A stretch of 60,557 bases of DNA from an uncultured Prevotellaceae bacterium. GTDB taxonomy: Bacteria; Bacteroidota; Bacteroidia; Bacteroidales; Bacteroidaceae. Positions 18,329-27,071 of the stretch are shown here, one piece after another. Below the pieces are notes generated by a model. That model ran no database searches. It saw only the letters and a list, made by a program, of their open reading frames with translations, and was not told the origin of the DNA. Each line of letters opens with the position of its first letter. Position 1 is the first letter of the stretch. The stretch is taken from assembly GCA_902771785.1 (NCBI GenBank), contig CACXYH010000010.1, forward strand, positions 1 to 60,557. Direction: 5' to 3'. The translations under genes were made by a program, and so were the position numbers.

Positions 18329-18707
18329 AGAAGCGGCTCACGGCCAGACCGAACAGCGAGGCCAGCGTCACGCCGATGGAGTTGGCCAGAAAGTCGAGCC
18401 AGTCGCCGTTGCGCGTGGTGGTGCAGTAGGCCTGCAGCAGTTCCAGCAGTCCGCCCATGAGCACCGGGCAGAGCCACGCCAGCAGGAACAGCTTGCGGGC
18501 GTCGAGGCGTGTGTGGCGTCGCAGATACTCTATCCACAGCACGCCGAACGTGCCGCCATACATGATGAAATGCGTCCACTTGTCGATGAAGGCTACATCG
18601 TCGAGCGGCGTTTCGGGAAAGAAAGGAGTGAGCGAAAGTATCCACACCATAGCCACACAAATGCAGGTGTAGGGGTAATTTCTTACTAATTGCAATAAAT
18701 ATTTCAT
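18315..18707 (-). CDS. VanZ-like membrane protein
   Basis: 130 residues with about four membrane helices: YTCICVAMVWILSLTPF, DKWTHFIMYGGTFGVLWI, LFLLAWLCPVLMGGLLELLQ and WLDFLANSIGVTLASLFGL. The motif DKWTHFIMY and the late N-D-LANSIG match VanZ-like proteins. Their biochemical role is unsettled; VanZ itself gives low teicoplanin resistance but most homologues are not resistance genes. A minus-strand -7 box at 18736-18729 gives a 22-nt leader. Confidence 0.8.
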   Translation of the reverse strand: MKYLLQLVRNYPYTCICVAMVWILSLTPFFPETPLDDVAFIDKWTHFIMYGGTFGVLWIEYLRRHTRLDARKLFLLAWLCPVLMGGLLELLQAYCTTTRNGDWLDFLANSIGVTLASLFGLAVSRFFTKS

Positions 18708-18728
18708 CTTTTGCTATCAATTTTTGTG

Positions 18729-18756
18729 CAAAAGTAAGAAATATTTTATACTTTTG
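18729..18756. promoter_or_regulatory. Back-to-back promoters of VanZ-like and SNF genes
   Basis: TACTTTTG is found on the minus strand (18736-18729) and on the plus strand (18749-18756), only 12 bp apart. Polymerases for the two genes would compete for the same DNA. Confidence 0.65.
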
Positions 18757-18779
18757 CAAGCGAATAACGATTTATTATT

Positions 18780-20147
18780 ATGGGACAAGGCATAGAAAGA
18801 GCTAATTTTGGCACTAAGCTGGGGGTGATTCTTGCTACGGCAGGCTCAGCCGTAGGGCTGGGCAACGTGTGGCGATTCCCCTACATGACAGGCCAGAACG
18901 GGGGCGCGGTGTTTATCATGATCTACGTTTTCTGCGTGCTGCTGCTGGGCATACCCTGCATGGTCAGCGAGTTTATCATCGGAAGGCATGCGCAGGCAAA
19001 CACGGCTCGCGCCTATCATAAAATATCGGAAGGCAACAGGGGATGGACGCTCATCGGCTGTATGAGCGTGCTCACGGGCTTCCTCATCATGGGCTATTAC
19101 GCCGTGGTCAGCGGTTGGTGCCTGCAGTATGTGTGGGCGTCGCTCATCGGACATCTGCATGGCGACCCGGAATACTTCAAAACCTACTTCAGCGAGTTTT
19201 CGTCCGACCCGGTGAAACCCATCCTCTGGCTCTTTGTCATCCTCCTCATCACCTATCTTATTATAGAGAACGGCGTGCGCGACGGCATCGAGCGGGCCTC
19301 GAAGCTGCTCATGCCCTTGCTCTTTGTGCTGCTGCTCATCATGGTGGTGGCTTCGTGCATGCTGCCGGACGCCGAGAAGGGCGTGGAATTCCTCTTCAAG
19401 CCCGACTTCGACAAGATCAACAGCGACGTGTTCCTCAGCGCCTTGGGCCAGTCGTTCTATTCGCTCTCGCTGGCCATGGGCTGCCTGTGCACCTATGCCA
19501 GCTACTTCTCGCGGCACACGAACCTGACCAACTCGGCCATTCAGATAGGCGTCATCGACTCGCTGGTAGCCATCCTGGCTGGTCTCATGATATTTCCTGC
19601 GGCTTTCTCCGTGGGCGTCAACCCTGATAGCGGCCCTTCGCTCATCTTCATCACCCTGCCCAATGTGTTCCAGCAGGCCTTTGTCTCGATGCCAGTCGTG
19701 GGCTATGTGGTGTCGCTGCTGTTCTTCCTGCTGTTGTCGCTGGCGGCGCTCACGTCGCTCATCTCGCTCCATGAGGTGAGCACGGCATTCTTCCACGAAG
19801 AGCTGCACATCACCCGCAAGCAGGGAGCGCTGATTGTTACGGTGAGCTCCTTCATCATCGGCTGCTTCTGCTCGCTGTCGATGTGCGATACGGGGGCACT
19901 CACTTTCTTCAAGAAGACGCTCTTCGACTGGTTCGACTTCATCACCGGTCAGGTGTTCCTGCCTGTGGTGGGCTTCCTCACCTGCATCTTCCTGGGCTGG
20001 TTTGTACCTCACAAGGTGGTGCGCGAGGAGTTTACCAACTGGGGAACGCTGCGCGGCCGCTTCTTCCACCTGTACATCTTCCAGGTGAAGTATGTGTGCC
20101 CCATCTTGATTCTCATCATCTTCCTGCATCAGTTCGGGCTGATTTAA
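18780..20147 (+). CDS. Sodium-dependent transporter, SNF (NSS) family, copy 1
   Basis: 455 residues, twelve or eleven membrane helices. NSS family proteins such as LeuT import amino acids with sodium. The sodium-site signature in helix 1 is visible (TAGSAVGLGNVWRFPY), followed by NGGAVF, GYYAVVSGW (helix 3) and LGQSFYSLSLAMGCLCTYASY (helix 6-7 region). Substrate cannot be told. A paralogue follows 22 bp downstream; the two share most signature segments, which points to tandem duplication. Confidence 0.92.
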   Translation: MGQGIERANFGTKLGVILATAGSAVGLGNVWRFPYMTGQNGGAVFIMIYVFCVLLLGIPCMVSEFIIGRHAQANTARAYHKISEGNRGWTLIGCMSVLTGFLIMGYYAVVSGWCLQYVWASLIGHLHGDPEYFKTYFSEFSSDPVKPILWLFVILLITYLIIENGVRDGIERASKLLMPLLFVLLLIMVVASCMLPDAEKGVEFLFKPDFDKINSDVFLSALGQSFYSLSLAMGCLCTYASYFSRHTNLTNSAIQIGVIDSLVAILAGLMIFPAAFSVGVNPDSGPSLIFITLPNVFQQAFVSMPVVGYVVSLLFFLLLSLAALTSLISLHEVSTAFFHEELHITRKQGALIVTVSSFIIGCFCSLSMCDTGALTFFKKTLFDWFDFITGQVFLPVVGFLTCIFLGWFVPHKVVREEFTNWGTLRGRFFHLYIFQVKYVCPILILIIFLHQFGLI

Positions 20148-20169
20148 ACGAAAAAAGAGTAGTGCATCC

Positions 20170-21525
20170 ATGAGCGACAGAGGCAGTTTTGCAAGTAAAA
20201 TGGGCATTATCCTGGCTACGGCAGGCTCGGCCGTAGGGCTGGGTAATGTGTGGCGGTTCCCCTTTATGGCGGGGCAGAACGGTGGGGCTGCTTTCATTAT
20301 CGTCTACTTCGGCTGCATCATGCTGCTGGGCATTCCGGGCATGGTGAGCGAGTTCATCATCGGAAGGCGCACGCAGCGCAATGCCGCCCGTGCCTACCGC
20401 AACTTCTCCCGTCGCCGCCCGTGGCGCTTCGTGGGCTATCTGGGCATTCTCACCTCGACCATCATCCTGGGCTTCTATGCTGTGGTGGCAGGCTGGTGCC
20501 TGCAGTATCTGTTTGCCTCGTTGCTGGGACAGCTCAACGGCGACGCCGGCTACGTGCTGAACTATTTCCGCTCGTTCTCTTCCAATCCCTGGCAGCCGTC
20601 GTTGTGGGCCGTGGCCTTTATCCTGCTCACTCATTTCGTCGTGGTGCGTGGGGTGCAGCATGGCATTGAGCGCGCCTCGAAAATCCTGATGCCGCTGCTG
20701 CTGTTGCTGCTCGTGATTATTGTCATTGCCTCGTGCATGTTGCCCAATGCGGTGGAGGGCATCAAGTTCCTGCTGTTGCCCGACTTCTCGAAGGTCAGCC
20801 ACAGCGTGCTGCTCGAAGCGCTGGGGCAGGCGTTCTTCTCGCTTTCGTTGGGAACGGCCTGTCTCTGCACCTATGCCAGCTACTTCTCGAAAGACACCCA
20901 TCTTCTCAAGTCGGCTACGCAGATTGCGCTGCTCGATTCGGCCATAGCCATTCTGGCGGGGCTCATGATTTTCCCTGCCGCTTTCTCTGTTGGCGTTCAG
21001 CCGGACAGCGGCCCGTCGCTCATCTTCATCACCCTGCCTAACGTGTTCCAGCAGGCTTTCGCCTCGGTGCCCGTCGCAGGCTACGTCATCAGCATCTTGT
21101 TCTACGCCCTGCTGGTGTTTGCAGCGCTTACCTCCACCATCTCGATGCATGAGATAGGTACGGCTTTCTTCACTGAAGAGCGGCGCATGCCCCGCAGGCG
21201 TGCTGCCTGGGTGCTCACCGCGGTGTGCTCGCTGCTGGCCGTGCTCTGCTCGCTCAGCGTGGGAGCCGTCGATACCATCAGGGTGCTGGACATGTCGCTG
21301 ATGGATTTCTGCGACTATCTCACGGCTCAGTTCATGCTGCCCTTGGGGGCATTCCTCACGAGCCTGTTCCTAGGTTGGTTTGCCAATCAGCGGGTGGTGC
21401 GTGACGAGTTTACGAACGGAGGAAGCGTGGCGCGTGGGCTCTTCCCTGCCTATCAGTTTGCCGTGCGCTTCATCGTTCCCCTCTGCATTCTGCTTATCTT
21501 CCTTCATCAGTTTGGTGTGGTATGA
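20170..21525 (+). CDS. Sodium-dependent transporter, SNF (NSS) family, copy 2
   Basis: 451 residues. Same signatures as its upstream paralogue: ATAGSAVGLGNVWRFPF, NGGAAFI, GFYAVVAGWCLQYLF and LGQAFFSLSLGTACLCTYASY. Divergence is greatest in loops and near the C-terminus, so the two may take different amino acids. Its stop overlaps the next gene's start as ATGA (21522-21525). Confidence 0.92.
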   Translation: MSDRGSFASKMGIILATAGSAVGLGNVWRFPFMAGQNGGAAFIIVYFGCIMLLGIPGMVSEFIIGRRTQRNAARAYRNFSRRRPWRFVGYLGILTSTIILGFYAVVAGWCLQYLFASLLGQLNGDAGYVLNYFRSFSSNPWQPSLWAVAFILLTHFVVVRGVQHGIERASKILMPLLLLLLVIIVIASCMLPNAVEGIKFLLLPDFSKVSHSVLLEALGQAFFSLSLGTACLCTYASYFSKDTHLLKSATQIALLDSAIAILAGLMIFPAAFSVGVQPDSGPSLIFITLPNVFQQAFASVPVAGYVISILFYALLVFAALTSTISMHEIGTAFFTEERRMPRRRAAWVLTAVCSLLAVLCSLSVGAVDTIRVLDMSLMDFCDYLTAQFMLPLGAFLTSLFLGWFANQRVVRDEFTNGGSVARGLFPAYQFAVRFIVPLCILLIFLHQFGVV

Positions 21526-22409
21526 AGCTGAGAGACTTTTTCTATGTGCAGCGTTCCGACCGCGAGGTCATCATCGTGCTACTGCTCGTCATGGCTGTGG
21601 CGCTGGGTATTCTCTTCGCTACGGGCGGCGACGAACAGACACCTGCCTCTGCACAGGCCGACAGCACACTGACGGCCACTCCCGAGGGCGACACAACGCG
21701 CGTACCTATATATTATAAGGTAGAGGAGCAAGCCACAGAACTGTTTGCCTTCGACCCCAACAAGGCCGACAGCACCCAGCTGCTACGCTTGGGCCTGCAG
21801 CCATGGCAGGTGCGCAACATCTATAAGTACCGGGCTGCTGGGGGCGTGTATCGGAAAAAGGAAGACTTTGCCCGCCTCTACGGACTCACCGTCGAGAAGT
21901 ATCGGCAGCTGGAGCCTTACATACGCATCTCGTCTGACTATGCACCTGCCTCGACGCTCTTTGCCGACGATGCACCCGCGCCGCGTCCCGACACGCTGCG
22001 CTATCCGCAGAAACTCAGCGAGGGCGAGACGCTCGACCTGAATGCTGCCGACACCACGCTGCTGCGACGTGTGCCGGGCATTGGCAGCTACTACGCCCAC
22101 CGCATCGTGCAGTATCGTAAGCGTCTGGGAGGCTTCGTCAGTTTGCAGCAGCTCGACGAGATCGACCAGTTTCCTGCCGAGGCCAAGGCTTATTTCACGA
22201 TTTCTACGGAACAAGTGCAGCGCCTGAAAATCAACGACCTCACGCTCGACGAGCTGAAACGCCATCCCTACATCAACTATTATCAGGCGCGGGCCATCGT
22301 CGACTACCGCCGTCAGCACGGCCGGATATCTGATTTGTCCGACTTGCGGCTGCTGCGCGACTTCCCCGAACAGGCCATCGAGCGCCTGCGTCCCTACGTT
22401 GTCTATTAG
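21522..22409 (+). CDS. ComEA-like helix-hairpin-helix protein
   Basis: 295 residues. An N-terminal membrane helix (VIIVLLLVMAVALGILFA) is followed by three helix-hairpin-helix modules: residues 70-130 (DPNKADSTQLLRLGL), 165-225 (LDLNAADTTLLRRVPGIGSYYAHRIVQYR) and 230-295 (INDLTLDELKRHPYI). PGIGSYYAHRI is the DNA-phosphate-binding hairpin. ComEA proteins hold DNA at the membrane during uptake; three HhH copies and the absence of other competence genes leave the role here open. Translationally coupled to the SNF transporter. Confidence 0.85.
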   Translation: MKLRDFFYVQRSDREVIIVLLLVMAVALGILFATGGDEQTPASAQADSTLTATPEGDTTRVPIYYKVEEQATELFAFDPNKADSTQLLRLGLQPWQVRNIYKYRAAGGVYRKKEDFARLYGLTVEKYRQLEPYIRISSDYAPASTLFADDAPAPRPDTLRYPQKLSEGETLDLNAADTTLLRRVPGIGSYYAHRIVQYRKRLGGFVSLQQLDEIDQFPAEAKAYFTISTEQVQRLKINDLTLDELKRHPYINYYQARAIVDYRRQHGRISDLSDLRLLRDFPEQAIERLRPYVVY

Positions 22410-22430
22410 CATGTAGCTTTCCTTCGTTTT

Positions 22431-22496
22431 GCGTTTTGCCACAAAATGGTTTGCGTTTTGCCATAAAATGGAAGGCGTTTTGCCATAAAACGCAGG
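22431..22496. repeat. 22-bp-period intergenic array, GCGTTTTGCC family
   Basis: Three units start at 22431, 22453 and 22475, exactly 22 bp apart, each opening GCGTTTTGCCA and continuing (C/T)AAAA. The last unit forms a near-palindrome GCGTTTT...AAAACGC. Closely related to arrays at 59234-59299 and 59916-59959. Confidence 0.8.
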
Positions 22497-22547
22497 CGAC
22501 ACTATTAAAATCTTCTGCTTTATGCCCTTTGATTGCTGAAAAATTGC

Positions 22548-22555
22548 TAACTTTG
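22548..22555 (+). promoter_or_regulatory. -7 box of DUF3467 gene
   Basis: TAACTTTG, 42 bp before the start codon. A TTTG lies 16 bp upstream, shorter than the usual spacer. Confidence 0.5.
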
Positions 22556-22597
22556 CAGACAGAAAGTATTATTAGCAACAAAATAAAAAAGACTGAT

Positions 22598-22921
22598 ATG
22601 AACGAAAATGAACAGAAGCAGCAGGGACTGCAGATAGAACTGACGCCCGAAGTGGCGCAAGGAGAGTATGCCAACTTTGCCATTATCACCCATAGTAGCA
22701 GCGACTTTGTGTTCGACTTTGCTCGCGTGCTGCCTGGAGTGCCTAAGGCACAAGTGAAGAGCCGCGTCATCATGGCACCCGAGCATGCCAAGCGACTGAT
22801 GCTGGCTTTGCAGGAGAACATTGGCCGCTATGAGCGCGCTTTCGGCCCCATCAAACTGCCTAACCAGCCGCAGGAGGGCCGCACCATTGCTCCCTTCAAC
22901 ACCAATAAGGGCGAGGCATAG
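22598..22921 (+). CDS. DUF3467 family protein
   Basis: 107 residues from ATG 22598; an upstream frame start at 22436 would run through the 22-bp repeats and the promoter. Matches the DUF3467 pattern: QIELTPEVAQGEYANFAIITHSS, then SSDFVFDFARVLPG and RVIMAPEHAKRLMLAL. The family is widespread in Bacteroidota and archaea and its function is not established. Single-gene unit with its own promoter and terminator. Confidence 0.85.
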   Translation: MNENEQKQQGLQIELTPEVAQGEYANFAIITHSSSDFVFDFARVLPGVPKAQVKSRVIMAPEHAKRLMLALQENIGRYERAFGPIKLPNQPQEGRTIAPFNTNKGEA

Positions 22922-22978
22922 CCTTCGACGTGCTTTTCAGGTAGCGGCCCGGCGCCGCGAGCCCGAACAAATATTCAG

Positions 22979-23017
22979 CCGAAAGTTTTGTACTTTCGGT
23001 TTTTTTTTGTACTTTTG
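22979..23017 (+). terminator. Terminator of DUF3467 gene merged with C10 protease promoter
   Basis: Stem CCGAAAG (22979-22985) / CTTTCGG (22993-22999), followed by a run of about nine T. The T run flows into TACTTTTG (23010-23017), the -7 box of the next gene, and the hairpin loop TTTTG (22986-22990) stands 19 bp upstream as a possible -33 element. Confidence 0.75.
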
Positions 23018-23078
23018 CCGCTGTAGAGTGGGAAAATGAAAAGCTCATCTCGTTTTTTTAACCAATAACCACAACAAT

Positions 23079-25703
23079 ATGAGAAAAGTACTATTGCTAA
23101 CCTTTGGCATCTTAGCTTGTCTGAAGCTCACCGCCAAGCAGATAACAGAACAGGAAGCGCTGCAGAAAGCACAACAGTTCATGCAGGGAAAGATACTCAC
23201 TACGCCGCAGAAATCACGCAGCATGAAGCGTGCTGCCACGGCCCATCAGAGTCTTTATGTGTTCAATGTCGAGGACGATGGCGGCTTCGTCATCGTGTCT
23301 GGCGACGACCGTACCGATGCTATCCTGGGCTATGCCATGAGCGGAAGCATCGACGAGGCAACCATGCCCCAGGGCCTGAAAGCATGGATGGAGCAGACGG
23401 CCAAGTCGATTGAGGCGCTGGCTCAGCAGCCTGCTACCCAGGCTCCCGCACCAGTAGCAAGCCGCACGGTGGCCATTCATGCCGAGGTGAAACCCTTGAT
23501 ACTGACCACCTGGAACCAGGGCAACTATTCCAATGATGCCAATACCGATGGCGTCTACAACGTACACCTGCCGATGATATATAGCAGATACCCATGCACT
23601 GGCTGCGTAGCAACGGCAGGAGCCCAGCTCATGTACTACTATCGTTGGCCGCAGGACATGACCGAGACGGTGCCCGGCTATAAGGCCTCAAGCATTGCCA
23701 ACACCAGCGAGGACCTTCAGCCCATTCAGTTCCAGTGGAACCAGATGAAGACCCGCTACGACCTGAACGACACCAACGCCGAAGCCGTCAGCGCCGTGGC
23801 CGACCTGATGCTCTACGCTGGCTATGCAGCCCAGATGAACTACGGCGTCGGCAGCTCTGGTGCCTCTACCACGACACTCGCCGAAGGCATGACGACCTAC
23901 TTCGACTATAATCCTGACACGTGGCGATACGTCAGCCGCTATGACTACAGCATCAGCGAGTGGGACGAGCTGATGTATAAAGAGCTGGTTCACGGGCGCC
24001 CCGTCATCTACAGCGGTTCCAGCTTGTCGGGCGGTCATGCCTTCCTTTGCGATGGCTACGACGGTGCCGGGCTCTACCACTTCAACTGGGGTTGGGGCGG
24101 TAAAGGCAACGGCTATTTCCGGCTGTACGAGCCCAGCGAATATATCTTCGACAACTACTGCATCATCGGACTCCAGCCCAATTCGTGGCCTGTCGACGAA
24201 GAGCCGGACCCCAGTGCCGACGACAGCTGGTATGAGCCGCGCATAGAAGGACTCGTGGCTACGGCCAGTAATGCGAAGGTCGACGGCACCTTGATTGACA
24301 TGCGACTTGGCAATAACAACGACGAAACGTGCGGCTTCGGCTTCGGAATGGCTGAGCTGAAGGCCAATGACGAACTGGTCGTGCTCGACACCCGCCATGA
24401 TATTTACCAGAACTGGCCGCTGAATAAGGGCTATTACTACACCAGCATCAAGTTCGACATCGCTGGCTATCCCCTTTCCGAGGGCAAACATACGCTCGTT
24501 CCCGTGAGCCTGCTGAGCGGTTCTACCGAGTGGAAGCGTTGCCGTCCGGCCAATTTCTACTTCGAGGTGATGGTGAAAGACGGACAGAAAACCATCGTGG
24601 TTCATCCGCGCGAAGCACTCAAAATCAATAAGTTGGAACTCGTATCGGGCAGTATGACTGAAAAGCGGCAGAGCATCGTCATGAGCGTCACCAACGAGGG
24701 CGACAACATAGAAAAGACCTTCTACGTCTTCGATGGCACGGAGGAGGCTAAGGGTAACCATTTGCGCAGCCAGACCATCAAGATTGCTGCCGGCAACACC
24801 AAGGAGCTTCGCTTCTCTATTGGCAAGCTTTCTGAAGGCGAGCACGTGCTCTGGGTTGCCTCCGACTTCGATGCCACTCAGTTGTATGCCAAGCTGAAGG
24901 TGAACATTGGAAGCGACTTGCAGGTAGCCAGCATCGACGTGGTGGGCAAGAAGTATAGCTACAAGGAAATCCGCGTCGACGCCGTGGTCGAGAATCGCAG
25001 TGGCGACTATGCCGAACCCCTCTATCTCTTTGCCAGCACCTCCAGCAGCAAGAACTATGCCTACGCTGCAGGCACGGCCATCGAGCAGGGCGGCAGTCAG
25101 GTGGTCAGCTTCTATTTCAAACCCAGCGTAGCCGGCACCTGGAACCTTTGGATTGCTACCGACGACCAGGGCAAGAACGTCATCGGGCAGACCACGGTCG
25201 ACATTGACGAGGCTAATGCTGCCAACCTGATCATCAGCGAGCAGGCACTCAACTACGACGGCATCAGCATCAAAGACGAGAAAATCACCGTTCGAGCCAC
25301 GGTGACCAACCGTAGCGAATACGACTACGACGACCTGATTGAGGTGAGGTTCTACGAACTCATCCCCGGCACTGGCCACGGCAGTCAGGTCTACGTGAAG
25401 CAGCAGGAAGTGACCGTAGCACCTTCGGCCACGGTGACCGTCGACTTCGACTTCCCTGATGCCGTCGACGGCAAGTCTTACTTCTGGTATGCCTATTATT
25501 ACTCCATGGGCTCTGTAGTCCAATCGGCAGGTGGCAAAGTGCACTTGTTCGAGCATAAAGACGATGTCGGCATTGCAACGCTTATGGCCGAACCGGCATC
25601 CACGACCATCTACGATCTCCTTGGCCGTAAGATGCCTGCCGACCAGCATTCGCTGCGTCCGGGACTCTACATCGTCAACGGCAGGAAAGTAATCGTCAAG
25701 TAG
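23079..25703 (+). CDS. C10 (streptopain-like) cysteine protease with T9SS tail
   Basis: 874 residues. Signal peptide, then a propeptide of the Spi/C10 type (TEQEALQKAQQFM) to about residue 125 with the GGFVIVSGDDR motif. Catalytic Cys 176 lies in CTGCVATAGAQLMYYY and catalytic His 320 in SGGHAFLCDGYD, followed by HFNWGWGGKGNGYF. Residues 380-790 form several Ig/CARDB-like beta domains. The end (IYDLLGRKMP, GLYIVNGRKVIVK) is a T9SS sorting tail. Predicted surface or secreted protease, comparable in layout to periodontain and interpain of related genera. Confidence 0.93.
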   Translation: MRKVLLLTFGILACLKLTAKQITEQEALQKAQQFMQGKILTTPQKSRSMKRAATAHQSLYVFNVEDDGGFVIVSGDDRTDAILGYAMSGSIDEATMPQGLKAWMEQTAKSIEALAQQPATQAPAPVASRTVAIHAEVKPLILTTWNQGNYSNDANTDGVYNVHLPMIYSRYPCTGCVATAGAQLMYYYRWPQDMTETVPGYKASSIANTSEDLQPIQFQWNQMKTRYDLNDTNAEAVSAVADLMLYAGYAAQMNYGVGSSGASTTTLAEGMTTYFDYNPDTWRYVSRYDYSISEWDELMYKELVHGRPVIYSGSSLSGGHAFLCDGYDGAGLYHFNWGWGGKGNGYFRLYEPSEYIFDNYCIIGLQPNSWPVDEEPDPSADDSWYEPRIEGLVATASNAKVDGTLIDMRLGNNNDETCGFGFGMAELKANDELVVLDTRHDIYQNWPLNKGYYYTSIKFDIAGYPLSEGKHTLVPVSLLSGSTEWKRCRPANFYFEVMVKDGQKTIVVHPREALKINKLELVSGSMTEKRQSIVMSVTNEGDNIEKTFYVFDGTEEAKGNHLRSQTIKIAAGNTKELRFSIGKLSEGEHVLWVASDFDATQLYAKLKVNIGSDLQVASIDVVGKKYSYKEIRVDAVVENRSGDYAEPLYLFASTSSSKNYAYAAGTAIEQGGSQVVSFYFKPSVAGTWNLWIATDDQGKNVIGQTTVDIDEANAANLIISEQALNYDGISIKDEKITVRATVTNRSEYDYDDLIEVRFYELIPGTGHGSQVYVKQQEVTVAPSATVTVDFDFPDAVDGKSYFWYAYYYSMGSVVQSAGGKVHLFEHKDDVGIATLMAEPASTTIYDLLGRKMPADQHSLRPGLYIVNGRKVIVK

Positions 25704-25740
25704 CGCACAGACGTATGTAGCCTGGAATTTCTCGCTTTTT

Positions 25741-25784
25741 AAAAGTCTTATATTTTGTTAAATAGTGCAAAGTATAAGACTTTT
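25741..25784 (+). terminator. Terminator of C10 protease gene
   Basis: Perfect 12-bp stem AAAAGTCTTATA (25741-25752) / TATAAGACTTTT (25773-25784), followed by CTTTG. A-rich 5' side and T-rich 3' side, so it may work in both directions. Confidence 0.75.
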
Positions 25785-25821
25785 CTTTGTATATATATTA
25801 GGTCATTTCACAAAAAGTTGC

Positions 25822-25829
25822 TACCTTTG
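25822..25829 (+). promoter_or_regulatory. -7 box of the str operon
   Basis: TACCTTTG. The 105-base leader to rpsL contains a short hairpin, ATGGAC/GTCCAT (about 25849-25866), a possible regulatory stem. Confidence 0.65.
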
Positions 25830-25935
25830 CAGCCCGAAATGCCCTTTTATGGACTGTTGGTCCATGTAGGTGGGGTGTAACTGGTTGAATTCAAACAAAT
25901 AATAATATATAAATAAATTAAAGTAAAAAGTAATT

Positions 25936-26316
25936 ATGCCTACAATTTCACAATTGGTTCGCAAAGGCAGAAAGGTAATCGTCGACAAGTCAAAGTCGCC
26001 TGCGCTGGACAACTGTCCTCAGCGTCGTGGTGTCTGCGTACGTGTCTACACGACGACCCCGAAGAAGCCTAATTCGGCAATGCGTAAAGTTGCCCGTGTT
26101 CGTTTGACTAACCAGAAGGAAGTCAACAGTTACATTCCCGGAGAGGGACACAACCTGCAGGAGCACAGCATCGTGCTGGTGCGTGGCGGTCGTGTGAAGG
26201 ACCTTCCCGGTGTGCGCTATCACATCGTTCGTGGTACGCTCGATACCGCCGGTGTGGCTAACCGCACCCAGCGCCGTTCAAAGTACGGAGCTAAGCGTCC
26301 TAAGGCTAAGAAGTAA
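25936..26316 (+). CDS. rpsL: 30S ribosomal protein S12
   Basis: 126 residues. Decoding-centre protein. The loops that contact the A site are wild type in form: [17 protein letters not shown] and [13 protein letters not shown] keep the lysines whose change gives streptomycin resistance in other bacteria. First gene of rpsL-rpsG-fusA-rpsJ. Confidence 0.98.
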   Translation: MPTISQLVRKGRKVIVDKSKSPALDNCPQRRGVCVRVYTTTPKKPNSAMRKVARVRLTNQKEVNSYIPGEGHNLQEHSIVLVRGGRVKDLPGVRYHIVRGTLDTAGVANRTQRRSKYGAKRPKAKK

Positions 26317-26321
26317 GACGA

Positions 26322-26440
26322 GTTGGTGAGTTTTTGAGTTTTTTGGTTTATGAGTGCTCGGTGATGAGCAGGCTCAAAACTGGTGTAAGAAACTCAAGCG
26401 ACTCGGAAACTCAGAAACTTACAAACTCAGAAAACTTAGA
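26322..26440. repeat. Imperfect inverted repeat between rpsL and rpsG
   Basis: The 245-base gap is long for this operon. The left side has repeats of GAGTTTTTGAG type and the right side has AAACTCA(A/G) repeats (for example GAAACTCAGAAAC, ACAAACTCAG), so the two sides can pair as a long, imperfect stem of about 35-45 bases. Possible attenuator or mRNA-processing structure. Confidence 0.45.
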
Positions 26441-26561
26441 AGAAAAGAAACAACCCGTTTTGCTGGAGAATTGTTATAAAGGTTGAGTAAATGCCCAAGT
26501 GAAGGCGTTGAAGAACAGACAAAGAACAGCCCCAAGCAGACAAAAAGAACAAAACAACAAA

Positions 26562-27038
26562 ATGAGAAAAGCAAAACCAAAGAAGCGTGTGATTCTTCCC
26601 GACCCAGTGTTCAATGACCAGAAGGTGTCGAAGTTTGTGAATCACCTGATGTACGACGGTAAGAAGTCAAAGTCGTACGAGATTTTCTACAACTCACTTG
26701 AGATTGTGAAGAACAAGATGAAGGAGGCTGAGAAGACTCCGCTTGAAATCTGGAAGCAGGCTCTGGACAACATCACCCCGCAGGTGGAGGTGAAGAGCCG
26801 TCGTATTGGCGGTGCAACGTTCCAGGTTCCTACCGAAATTCGTCCCGATCGTAAGGAGAGTGTCTCGATGAAGAACATGATTTCGTTCGCACGTAAGCGC
26901 AGCGGTAAGTCGATGGCCGACAAGCTCGCAGCCGAGATTATGGATGCCTTCAACAATCAGGGTGGTGCCTTCAAGCGTAAGGAGGATATGCACCGCATGG
27001 CCGAGGCTAACCGTGCATTCGCCCACTTCCGTTTCTAA
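26562..27038 (+). CDS. rpsG: 30S ribosomal protein S7
   Basis: 158 residues from ATG 26562; the upstream alternative start at 26499 adds a Gln/Arg-rich extension not found in the family. Core matches S7: [26 protein letters not shown] and [17 protein letters not shown]. It nucleates the 30S head on 16S rRNA. Confidence 0.97.
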   Translation: MRKAKPKKRVILPDPVFNDQKVSKFVNHLMYDGKKSKSYEIFYNSLEIVKNKMKEAEKTPLEIWKQALDNITPQVEVKSRRIGGATFQVPTEIRPDRKESVSMKNMISFARKRSGKSMADKLAAEIMDAFNNQGGAFKRKEDMHRMAEANRAFAHFRF

Positions 27039-27071
27039 TCACATATTATTAAGGTAAGAAGACAGATAACA

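Noticed and set aside
23688-25649. 653-residue open frame opposite the C10 protease gene
   Set aside because: Antisense shadow; the plus strand has catalytic residues, signal peptide and sorting tail.
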